Below, in pieces: positions 23,901-34,324 of a stretch of DNA of 64,000 nucleotides. This stretch comes from Mimachlamys varia (lineage: Eukaryota; Mollusca; Bivalvia; Pectinida; Pectinidae). Below the pieces are notes generated by a model. That model was not told the origin of the DNA. It saw only the letters and a program-made list of their open reading frames with translations, and did not search any database. Where the stretch lies: assembly GCA_947623455.1 (NCBI GenBank), contig OX392534.1, positions 39,685,426-39,749,425 on the forward strand, written 5' to 3'. Each line of letters begins with the position of its first letter. Within the stretch, counting starts at the first letter, position 1. The position numbers were made by a program, and so were the translations under genes.

Positions 23901-26900
23901 ATTTATTTAGGAAAGGGTCCTGTTTATAAAATACCCAGCGCGAACCCTGTCTGTAATGAAGTTTGACGGTATATAAAGTATATCAAATAAGTAAGTCTTC
24001 TTCATTATAGTATACCAGTATATCAGTATGAGTACATTTGCATTAAGTGCAAAAATAAAAAGTTATAAAATATTCAGTGAGAGTAATCAGTATACTGCCA
24101 TCTTCGTGATAAAACATTTTAGAGAATGTTCTTTAGAAGAAAATTTGAGACAAAAATTAAGTCTTACTTTGATGATGCCAGTAGATTGGTTTGTACAGAT
24201 ATTTACGTTATTTTCAGGACCTAAAGAAGTATGTCTATTACTACTGGTTTGTACAGATATTTACGTTATTTTCAGGACCCAAAGAAGTATGTCTATATAT
24301 ATAATTATTACTGGTTTGTACAGATATTTACGTTATTTCCAGGACCTCAAGAAGTATGTCTATTACTACTGGTTTGCGTTTCCATGTCTTTGCCCGCCAC
24401 ATGACATTTCCATGGTAACAGCTCCAGTGACCTTGGATAAAGCATTTTCTACAGAACAGGTTTGATTTATGTTTATGCTTTTTGTTACTTAAATATTGCT
24501 GATGATTGTTGCGAATGGACCTTAGAAAACAATTGTTATAATTGTTACAAGACTAGTGGAATTTAAAGTTATGCATGTAACAAGTGAGCCTGGTGTTGTT
24601 CATTTCACTATGCCATTTTCTTTGAAATTCTGTTAAATTTTAGGGTTGCAGCCTCTGTAGGTGCAGAGTTGCAGGCTGACAGAGGAATTTGATGTTTAAT
24701 TCTACAAATTCTTCTCCTTCTGTTCATGTACCAGTGGAATGATTTCATCTTCATTTGACCTGGAACATCCTTGGGCAAATGGGAACTTTCAAATTTGCAT
24801 AAATGGAGAGTGTGAGTCCCAGGCTGCAGAGTTGGGAGAGGGAGGCTTTAGGGTCATTTGAGGTTTTAATCCTTAAAATTGTTTTTCTTCCATACCATTT
24901 TATACAATAAGAATTATTTTCCATAGTTTCTTTTTTATTTCAGAAAGATTTCAGTATGTTTTTAAGATTAGGCCATGAAAATATTGATAGGTTAACGCTT
25001 ATAAAGATGTATTTTTTTAAATGTTTTGTTAATTTGCTGCTACAAAATATTTTTCTTCTGTGTTTTTTCATCAGATCAAACTCCTGGAATCTTCTTATGA
25101 TGGTTTTCAGTCATCGTGTCCCTCATTTGTTGGTTACTTTCTTGTTACAATGGATACAGAGGTCCAAGTTCAAGAGGTCAAATGCATGGATAAACATTTA
25201 GCTGATTCCAAAAAGGTATGTCTCAATTTTCCTTTCCACATTGAGTGTACAATATTGATTTTTGTGTATAATGAGTAGGCCTAGTTATGAGTATGGATTG
25301 CGTTTTCAATGTAGGTAAGTTTTTTTTAAATCTAGGAGAAGATTTCCTCAATCAATGTAGATACCTGGGTACCTTGAAATCATTTATGATCATGTATTAA
25401 TATTTTACATTGATATAATCAGTTTGATAAAAGAAGGATGTTTTTTGACAGGTGACTTTCGGTTTCTATGATCATGTAATAATACGTTAGAGTGATATAA
25501 TCAGTTTGATAAAAGAAGGATGTTTCTTGACAGGTGACATTCGGTTTTGCTGACCCATGTACATTGGAGGGGCATCCAGGCTGGCCTCTTAGGAACTACT
25601 TAGCTCTCATTGCCCAAAAATGGTCAGTAAACATAAATATGATCAGTCATGCTTTGTATAGCACATAATTTTTCAGCTAACATAGGGACAACACAGCTTC
25701 TGCCATGGTGCAGTATCTGTCTGTCGTCCAGCATTAGCTTTTCAATTCAAACAATACTTTTCAACAACCAAAAGGCCCTGGATACTGATATTGGGCCTGT
25801 AGCATGCTGTGGTGAAGGACTGCCAAGTTTGTTACAATGAATGACCTTTACCCACTTCCAGTATGATAGGTGTCAAATCTGTTAAGAATTTTTATCTTCT
25901 TTTTAGCCCACCATCATCAGATGGTGGGCTATTCAAAGCACCCTGCATCCGTGGTCCATGGTCCATCCTTAAACAATTTTTGTTACCACTTTATCTTGAG
26001 AAGTCCTGGATGGATCTTTCTCAAATTTAATATGCAGGTTCCCCTTGGTCCTTTGTTGTGCTGTATTGATTTTTGGACTGATCGGAAAAGCTGGCTGAAA
26101 GGTGGCCATCTTGGATTTTACAATGAAATTTTGTTACCGCTATATCTTGAGAAGTACTGGATGGATCTTTCCCAAATTTCATATGCAGGTTCTCAGGCTG
26201 ACAGGCGGCCATCCTGGTTTTTGACAATGAAAATTTGTTGTTACCGTTATATCTTGAGAAGAACTGCATGGGTTTTTTCTTTCTCAAATTTCATATGCAG
26301 GTTTCCCTTGGTGCCTATAGTTGTGTTGTATTGATTTTTGAACCGATAAAATGTAACAAAATTACTGACAGGTTGCCATCTTGAATTTTTAGAATGAATT
26401 TTTCTTACTGTTATATCTTGTTATATCTTGCTGGATGGATTTTTCCCAAATTTTGTGCTGTATTGATTTTGAGACTGATCAGAAAAACAAAATGGCTGAT
26501 AGACGAACATCTTGGACTTAGACAATGACAATTTGTTACCATTATATCTTGAGAAGTACTGGATGTTTTTTTTCCCAAATTTTATATGCAGATTGAAAAA
26601 TATAATTAATTTTCAAGAGATATTCATCGACCTAAATTAAATACATAAGTGATATCTCAAATAAGATGAGAAAAGATCCATCTTTCTAAGAATGATTGAA
26701 AAATTATCAATGGTGGGCACTAAGATCCCTCTGGAATCTCTTGTTTCAAATACCAATAGGTATATTTTTGGTGGCACTTATTGGGAAATGCCATTCATGT
26801 TTGCAGAAGTTGACTAAGCAACAAAATCTTTTTAGCTGCAGAGCATGTGAGCAATTCAGGCCTAATGGGCCTCTTGTTTAAATTATTATGGTAGCCCATT

Positions 26901-29900
26901 CATGACAAGCATTCAATCTTATGAATAGTCATTATTTTAGTCATTGAACTATGGACAATATGTATTCCTGCTTCTGAAATATTATTTTACCAAAGATCAT
27001 ATGACCAGTTATTTGTACAGATAATTAGTCACCTGGACAGGGTGTTTATATTGTACTATATAAGTATGTTTTTAATGCTACAAATCAAGCAATTTTAAAC
27101 AGAAATACTTTGCTCATGTTACTGTCATTCCAAATACATTTTTCAGGGGAGATAAGCTCGATGAAATCCAGGTGTTATGTTTCCGAGATCGCAGTAAAGA
27201 TGGAGTAAGGGACATAACCAGCAGTCTTGTATTGACTGTGAAACTGACATCCATGAAAGAACTGACAGGTATGTAAATAAGTTACCTTACCTTTTAATCA
27301 GAACCTTTGAGTATGTGCAACCTCTGGTGTGGGATTATCATATTTTGAGTCAAATCGAGAAGGAGATGATGATTGCAGAAAAAGAAACTTGTTTATAAAG
27401 AGATACAGCCAGGAATTAAAAGTATTTGAAGGGATATTGTTCTCATCTGTTCTATTAACGTTGCTGGAACTATTTGTTTAATTAAGAATATTTTCATTGG
27501 TTAAAATTTCTTTTTCTTATCTTTACAATTTATTCAACAGAATGTCCTAAATGTGTGGGATGGGAGAAAAATGAAAGACAGAAGCTTGGACCTAGGATTG
27601 TCAATCTAAGCTCAAGCATGGATCCATCTAAGTGATTTGATTTTTTTTCAAATGTTCATTGTGTGTTTTTATGTAGATGCTAAAATGCAGACTCCAATCT
27701 AATTACTTGTACAATTATCTGTTAAATTATTTCAATTTCTATTTTTTTTTTCAAAAAACTGATTATGCCCTGCAACAAATATTCAAGACTAAAATTCTTT
27801 TTAATTTAATTAGTGGATAAATATTTATGATTTAGCCCAAAAGGGTTTCTAGTTAACCTGGTATGAACAAAGAAAGAAATAATCTTGAAACACTCTTTTT
27901 CACTGTAAAATCTTAAATGACTGCTGAACTGGACTTTCATACAGCTTAACTCTCATTTTGTTTTGAAGGCTGGCAGAGTCAGCGGTTGACCTCAATCTGA
28001 AGTTGATGAGATGGAGACTCCTGCCAGAACTTGACCTTGACCAGGTCTCAAGGACAAAATGTCTACTACTAGGGGCTGGGACTCTGGGGTGCAATGTCGC
28101 ACGATGTTTATTGGTAAGAGGGCTCTATAAAAAAAATAGATTTTTTCAAAAATTAATTCAAAATTATTTCAATAAATATGAGAAAAATGTGATTACACAA
28201 ATCAGAAACCAGTTTTGAAGGTGAACCCTATACATTAATTTTGTAGAAAAAAAAAGAGAAACATAATATTTAAAGTTTAGCTCAATTTCTATCATTCTAT
28301 CAAAGTTGGAATAAAAAGAATTGAAGTATTACATCTTGATATAAAAAATTCCGTCACCAGGGATGGGGAATAAGGAAGATAACTCTAGTGGACAATGGTA
28401 AGGTGTCCTACTCTAACCCGGTAAGACAGAGCTTGTTCGTGTTTGAGGACTGTATGCAGGGAGGCAAATCAAAGGCTGAGGCCGCAGCTCTATCTTTACA
28501 GAAAATATTCCCTGGAGTGGTAAGTACTGAACTTATTATAGAATTGATACCATTAATTTTGTCCAGGACATGTAGATTTGGTTTGTCTGAACAACTAATA
28601 TCAATTGAATTACAATAAATTGAACACTGCCAATAATTTACCTCTAAATTATAGTTTTATTTTTAATATCTCTGTGGTTACAGTATGGTCTTTGATGATC
28701 GTTTTCTTCGATCTTTTAAATTTAAATTTTGAACTTTGCATGTATTTTTGACCAAAATAGTTTACAGAGTTTTTCTGAGAATTGAAAGTGAAATGTTTAA
28801 CCTTATATTTGAAAAGAAATATTTTCCACTAATCACAATTGAAAATCAAATGAATATCCTGCTATTTGAAAGCACAATGTGAAATATTTGTGCTGATAAT
28901 TCAATTTTTGTTATTTTACAGGATGCTCAGGGAATATCTATGTCAATTCCTATGCCTGGCCATCCTGTATCAGGTACAATGAAAATCAATATCTAATATA
29001 GGGCAAAAGTAAGAGATATACATTTGTATCTTATTCCCTGTGAAGGAGCATGAGATACACCCTTTAAAAATGAATTTTGAAATAGCTATACTGTAGTTTT
29101 TGTATAATGATGCATTTCCTTGGAGAAACCGTTTTGAAATTATCTTTATTTATCGGAAAAGAAATAAAACTAAAAAGTTAGAGAAATTCCTTCATATGCC
29201 ATTCACTGTTCTTCTTTAAAGCATTTCTGTCGGTAGTAAGTCCCATTTAATGATCATAACTTACATTCTCAAACAGGAGGGGCCTTAGAAGGCACTAAAA
29301 AGGATGTCCAACAACTGGAAGATCTCATAAAATCCCATGATGCAGTGTTCCTCCTCCTGGATACCAGAGAGAGTCGTTGGTTACCAACTGTCATGGCTGC
29401 TGCTCATAAAAAGGTTATACCAAAGTCCTGACTTGGTTACTTTAGATTGTATTTATACAGTGGAACTTTGTTATTTCGAACTTGTATAAAACTTCTCTTT
29501 CAATTTAAAGTATTTCTTCTGTCCAAGCAAAACTTCATATCAAACATGCGAAATGCTTAACTTGAATATTCAGATAACATGAATGTGTTGCCATGGTCCT
29601 GCCGACATTGAGAACATGAATTGTTGATATTTAAAAAGTTTTACACAGTAAAATGTATTGTAGAAACATGAAATTGCTTACAAAGATAGGAATAGAATTT
29701 AAATCCTGACCCTGATCTCAGGTATGTTTTCTATAGATTATGGATTTATTCTGATATTACAGATAGTGATTTGTGCGGCTCTGGGTTTCGACACATTCCT
29801 GGTGATGAGACATGGCCTGAAGTCGGACACAGACAGTCCTCCGGACATGGAGCCTCTCTCCAGTTACATGATCATTCCCGGAGACAAGCTCGGTTGTTAC

Positions 29901-32900
29901 TTCTGTAACGATGTCGTCGCTCCAGGAAATGTATGTCATGAACTCGGATATTTTCTGTTTAGTTAGAGTCTTTATTATAATCAGTTTATTGTTATGTGTT
30001 TTAAATACTGTAGTATACATGTATATAAATTTATTCTGATGATCTAAAGCATGTGTATAATCTATGACTTAATTCATCCTTTGATTTGAACATTTGTAGT
30101 CAACAAGGGACCGAACTCTGGATCAGCAGTGTACTGTGTCTCGTCCAGGGATGAGTTATTTAGCCAGTGCACTGGCTGTGGAGCTGCTTGTCTCATTAGT
30201 ACAGCATCCCCTGGGGTGAGTGTTAACATCCTGTACTCAGTTATTGTGTAGGTTTTAGTCACTAGTACAACATCCCCTGGGGTGAGTGTTAACGTCCTGT
30301 ACTCAGTTACTGTGTAGGTTTTAGTCATTAGTATAGCTTCCCCTGGGGTGAGTGTTAACATCCTGTACTCAGTTACTATGTACGTTTAGTCACTAGTAAG
30401 GCATCCCCTGGGGTGAGTGTTAACGTCCTGTACTCAGTTACTGTGTAGGTTTTAGTCATTAGTATAGCTTCCCCTGGGGTGAGTGTTAACATCCTGTACT
30501 CAGTTACTATGTACGTTTAGTCACTAGTAAGGCATCCCCTGGAGTGAGTGTTAACATCCTGTACTCAGTTATTGTGTAGGTTTTAGTCACTAGTAAGGCA
30601 TCCCCTTGGGTGATTGTTAACATCCTGTATTCAGTTTTTGTGTAGGTTTTAGTCACTAGTACCGCATCCCCTGGGGTGAGTGTTAACATCCTGTACTCAA
30701 TTATTGTGTAGGTTTTAGTCACTAGTACGGCATCCCCTGGAGTGAGTGTTAACATCCTGTACTCAGTTATTGTGTAGGTTTTAGTCACTAGTACAGCATC
30801 CCCTGGGGTGAGTGTTAACATCCTGTACTCAGTTATTGTGTAGGTTTTAGTCACTAGTACAGCATCCCCTGGGGTGAGTGTTAACATCCTGTATTCAGTT
30901 ATTTTGTAGGTTTTAGTCACTAGTACAGCATCCCCTGGAGTGAGTGTTAACGTCCTATATTCAGTTATTGTGTAGGTTTTAGTCACTAGTACAGCATCCC
31001 CTTGGGTGAGTGTTAACATCCTGTACTCAGTAACTGTGTAGGTTTTAGTCACTAGTACGGCATCCCCTTGGGTGAGTGTTAACATCCTGTATTCAGTTAC
31101 TGTGTAGGTTCCACCTGATTGACTATCCAATACTATTTTAACAGTTACATTAATGATTATTCAATGATATTTTAACAGTGGGAAAGCTGAAGCAGACACA
31201 AGTGCCAAAGACGAACATCTCACCAAAGATTTGCCATGTTCTCTAGGATTAGTACCTCACCAGGTAGGAATTCGAAGGACCTATTGTTATACATGTATAT
31301 ATATATATTCATGTTTTGTGTATTTCCAGATCTGTTATTAGTCCCCTGCCAGTGAAACCAGAGGGGACTATAGTGTTTGTCACTGTCTCAGTCCATAGCT
31401 CTTCCACAGTGATATGTGTGTCCGTTTTAAATTTCTCCCTAGTCCCTCTGGATGTTGGTTTCCAGACAGTAACTTAAGAAAGGATTGATGAATCTGGTTT
31501 AATTTTCATACAATGTTTATACTTGAGGTGATAAAGTGTGGGATTGAGTTTGGGGTCAAAAGATCAACTCCAAAGGTCACTGTTGCTAAAAATAGATACT
31601 TTTTCATCAAATCCTGTTTCCAGATGATAACTTCAGAATGGATTGATGGATTTGGTGTAAACTTCTTACAATGTTTACTTATGAGGTAATACATTTCGGG
31701 ATTGAGTTTAAGGTCGAAAGATCACCTACAAAGGTCACTGTTGCTGAAAATTGATATTTTTTCATCAAATCTTGGTTTCTGGAAGATAACTTCAGAAAGG
31801 ATTGATGGATTTTGTTGCAACTTCATACAGTGTTAGCCTATGATGTAATACAGTGTGAGATTTTGTTTGGGGTAAAAAATTAACTATGAAGGTTGCTGTT
31901 GCTGAAAATTGATACTTTTTGTCAAATTTAAGTTTCCAAATGATAACTTCAGAAAGGTTTGATTGATTTGGTTGTCATTAGTAAAACTTCATAAAATGTT
32001 AATGTTAGCTTTTTAGGTAATATAGAGTGGAATTTATTTTTGATCAAAAGGTCACCACATTTTAATTTCACGCTCAGCCTCATAAAACAGTTTAGAAATG
32101 ATTGTTAAAATGATACATCTGTTCATTGCTATAAAGGTCTATGTTACTTACAAAATTTAGTTGACTGCAGGGGATGTGTATTGCATGCAACACTAGCTGT
32201 AAGCTTGTTATATATTTGTTTTGTGTATTTCCAGATTCGTTGTTATACACGTATATTAATGTTTCGTATTTTCAGACTTGTTGTTGTATATTCATGTATT
32301 GTGTTTTCCAGATCCGATGTTTCCTGTCTAGGTATAACCAGTTACTACCGGCCTGTAGAGCATTTGACAGATGCACAGCCTGCTCCAATACGGTCAGTCA
32401 CTCAGTTTAAGGGAAACCTGACAAAAAAATTGTGTGTTTAAATGAAAAAAAAGATCTCACAAATTGAAAAATTTCCATGGAAATATGCTCTTTTAACTTG
32501 GTGGTAAAATGGATAACACATCTTCCCTTTCACCAAGGCAGCTGTGGTTTGATTTTCTGATTAGTTGTGATAAGGCATGAGGTCACCTATAGCTACCTGA
32601 CCACGTGGGTTTTTGCAGGGTATTTCAGTTTTTTTACCCTGTAGGCTTATATTTGAGTCAGCAATAGTGACGAATTCATGTTTTATAACTAGTTTCATAA
32701 TTGTTGTAAAGTAATTTACTATTTGAAGAGTTGGTATTCTAACTCTTGACATTGTTATTCCAGATTTAGATAAGTTTCATAAATGTTAAATATTGTGTTA
32801 CTATTTACATCTATGATAAATGCTTAATTTCCAACAGATGAAATTTTTACTATGAAAAATTATTATTCCCATTCAAATAAATGATTTCACAAAAATCAGC

Positions 32901-33877
32901 CATCTCTTAATATATGTAGGCAGGTTTTACAGGGATACAGTTCTCACAGCTTTAATGTCTTGTTGTGTAACATTTCCATATTGAAATCAAATATCAAGTC
33001 GAACTGTGTATTTGTTTTGCTATTTTTGAGTTTAAGCAGTAATTCAACAACTAATTAATTGGATTTAACCTTTGACCTATGTGCAGGTTGTTAATGCATA
33101 CAAGACCGACGGTATAGAGTTTCTTCTTCGGGTATTTAACGAGCCGAGCAGTTACCTAGAGGATATCACTGGTCTTACGCAGATGCACCAGGAGACACTT
33201 GACACAGAGGTAGGGAAATCTTCTAATTTACACCTGTTTCACAGGTAAGTTACAACAGGTAGATCTTTAAACATAGGTATTTATCTAAATATAGAAACAC
33301 TTTCACAACAAGTATATGCACTGTACCTGCAGATCTAGATGTGTAATTGAAAGAAAAAATGTACTTAACTGGTTCTTGATGTCAGGACCCTCCGAACTGT
33401 AGACGGACACTCTACCAAGTGAGCTACCCGATTGCCAAGACCAAGTTCTGCTACATATACATGAACTCTCTGATCCGGTTTGTGATATTAGTAGCAATGT
33501 ATTCTATACCAGCTGTTTTAAACCCAAGGATGGAACGTTTATGTGTACAAATTAAATGTTTTGTCCACAGCGAAAACCAAAATGACAAATATGAACATTG
33601 TGAAACATTAAAATCATACAAAGTATATAACCTTGAGGATATCACAGATCATGAGATGTGTTTTATGATTGGGTGTTTCTACACAAAATATGTTAAATAA
33701 ATCGGGAAGGTCAGTTCTACACACTGTTTTCACAGAATTAGAAATTCACCAACTCAAATTTAAACAGACTAGGAAATTAAATCTAATATATATATATTAA
33801 TGTCCATTCATTTGTTTGTTTGTTTTTAGATTCTGGACTTCAGTGATGATGATGACAGTTTTATGGACATGTCCTGA
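17926..33877 (+). CDS. ATG7: Autophagy E1-like enzyme ATG7
   Basis: Nineteen exons: 17926-18064, 20393-20447, 20780-20897, 23569-23646, 24343-24459, 25075-25215, 25534-25622, 27147-27268, 27541-27631, 27969-28113, 28361-28519, 28922-28973, 29277-29413, 29763-29930, 30100-30215, 31179-31263, 32312-32392, 33087-33209, 33830-33877. Phases all agree, giving 687 aa (human about 703). ATG7 activates ATG12 and ATG8-family proteins for transfer to ATG10 and ATG3. The N-terminal domain begins with [15 protein letters not shown]. The adenylation domain holds [11 protein letters not shown] (352-362), Asp376 ([14 protein letters not shown]) and the DTRESRW motif. The catalytic cysteine is Cys548 in [11 protein letters not shown]; zinc ligands are Cys526/529 (CYFC) and Cys625/628 (CTAC). 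The protein ends with an acidic tail (DDDDSF). No key residue is missing. Exons 5, 7, 15 and 17 each lie beside tandem copies of their own splice junction. Confidence 0.96.
18065..20392 (+). other. ATG7 intron 1
   Basis: A 2.3-kb intron between exons 1 and 2, with clean donor GTGAGT and acceptor CCTACAG. It holds the tRNA-like SINE head at 18475-18540 and a second CACGTG near 18310. No further gene is supported. Confidence 0.8.
18475..18540 (-). mobile_element. tRNA-like SINE head (tRNA-Gly-like)
   Basis: Minus strand reads GGTTTAATGGTTAGAACG (A-box-like), CCTTCCAAGC (as in the anticodon arm of glycine tRNA, TCC) and GGGTTCAATTCC (B-box). The acceptor ends do not pair, so this is a SINE head or tRNA pseudogene rather than a working tRNA. 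It is in ATG7 intron 1. Confidence 0.6.
20898..23568 (+). other. ATG7 intron 3
   Basis: A 2.7-kb intron. It contains a 17-nt match to the 8556 hairpin arm at 22492 and a two-copy direct repeat of about 124 bp at 22970-23095 and 23086-23210 (shared GCCTGATTTAAATCA and GGAGTGCAAA). No coding sequence is recognised. Confidence 0.75.
23803..23952 (+). mobile_element. MITE with CAGGGTTTGCG ends, copy 3
   Basis: Starts near ATGGTTTGCGTTAAAGCCG and ends CAGCGCGAACCCTG, whose reverse complement CAGGGTTCGCGCTG matches the family start, so the ends are inverted repeats. Near-identical interior to 16148-16300. It lies in ATG7 intron 4. Confidence 0.8.
24183..24377 (+). repeat. Triplicated exon 5 acceptor of ATG7
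   Basis: Three tandem copies (spacing 58 and 67 bp) of the intron 4 end plus the first part of exon 5. Exon-like starts are at 24218, 24276 and 24343, each preceded by a polypyrimidine-like TTTACGTTATTT and an AG. Only the third continues into a full exon. The first reads in phase 0 to a TAA; the second is out of frame with the exon (67 bp). Confidence 0.92.
25386..25547 (+). repeat. Duplicated exon 7 acceptor of ATG7
   Basis: Two 82-bp copies, each beginning GATCATGTA and ending with TTGACAG followed by GTGAC(A/T)TTCGGTTT. The second copy is the true exon 7 start (25534). The upstream copy (25452) meets an in-frame TAG after twelve codons. Confidence 0.92.
25903..26882 (+). mobile_element. 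Dispersed element starting AGCCCACCATCATCAG
   Basis: Starts with a short palindrome (CCCACCATCATCAGATGGTGGG), followed by about five imperfect subrepeats (TATATCTTGAGAAGTACTGG with CAAATTTCATATGCAGG) and ending near AATGGGCCTCTTGTTT. No intact long ORF. It is in ATG7 intron 7. The start matches, from memory, a family common in bivalve genomes. Confidence 0.65.
29455..29620 (+). mobile_element. Partial pogo/Tigger-type MITE
   Basis: Begins TACAGTGGAACTTTGTTATTTCGAA, close to the ends of the elements at 37203, 43950 and 61921. The right end is not clear. It lies in ATG7 intron 13. Confidence 0.5.
30198..31110 (+). repeat. 66-bp satellite containing the ATG7 exon 15 donor
   Basis: About 14 units of 65-66 bp. 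Each unit contains a near-copy of the last 18 nt of exon 15 (AGTACAGCATCCCCTGGG) followed by a donor-like GTGAGTG and the start of intron 15 (TTAACATCCTGTACTCAG). The true donor is 30216; copies follow at 30282, 30348, 30413, 30479 and on to about 31076. The unit has few stops on the minus strand, giving a spurious 22-residue repeat ORF. Confidence 0.94.
31338..32165 (+). mobile_element. Dispersed element with about 160-bp internal repeats
   Basis: Starts GTCCCCTGCCAGTGAAACCA and GAGGGGACTATAGTG, then about four diverged subrepeats carrying GATAACTTCAGAAAGGATTG and GGTCACTGTTGCTGAAAATT. No coding capacity is seen. It fills most of ATG7 intron 16. Confidence 0.7.
32215..32325 (+). repeat. Tandem acceptor copies before ATG7 exon 17
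   Basis: Three similar segments end in acceptor-like TATTTCCAG, TATTTTCAG and TGTTTTCCAG, at 32235, 32275 and 32311, each followed by GATTC/GACTT/GATCC-like text. The last is the true exon 17 acceptor. A fourth relative (TGTGTATTTCCAGATCTG) lies at about 31316-31333. Confidence 0.7.
33361..33432 (-). mobile_element. Diverged tRNA-like SINE head
   Basis: Minus strand shows GGTAGCTCACTTGGTAGAGTG, a good A-box match, with a degraded B-box region (GTTCGGAGGGTCCTGA). It does not fold as a full tRNA. It is in ATG7 intron 18. Confidence 0.5.
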
Positions 33878-34324
33878 CAAAGCTATTCACCAATAGAAGA
33901 CAATTATCCAATCTTTATCTATAGTTAAATGTACAACGTCAGATTGGACTCTAGAACCAACTATTGAAAGTGCTATTTTACAACATGAAATGGGAGGACC
34001 ATTCATTAGGTGTTTTATACATCAGATTCAAGGACCAATCATTGGTTTAAAAAACATCAGATTCAAATTAAAAACTAATAGAAAAAGGAGTTTCATCAGA
34101 CTGTTTGGACCATGGAGATGTAAAGCTAGATGAACAAATACAACTACCAAATTGGTTTTAGTAAATCCTGATGATGACAGTCGAGTGATTGGAAAAAAAC
34201 TGCATGATTACATTTTATGTTCAAGTCAGATTGAGTACATATCATAATTAGGACCAGCTTCACTACTGTCTTCTGTCTTTTGGATTGACTTAAAGATCAG
34301 CATTGATCCATACTCGCATAAATC

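Noticed and set aside
24028..24465. 145-codon plus-strand ORF spanning ATG7 exon 5
   Set aside because: It mixes intron sequence and the duplicated acceptor copies; the true exon 5 starts at 24343.
25870..26334. 154-codon ORF in ATG7 intron 7
   Set aside because: Lies within a dispersed repeat with internal subrepeats; no family match.
30507..31130. 207-codon minus-strand ORF with 22-residue repeats ([15 protein letters not shown])
   Set aside because: Antisense reading of the 66-bp ATG7 intron 15 satellite, which is explained by exon 15 donor duplication.
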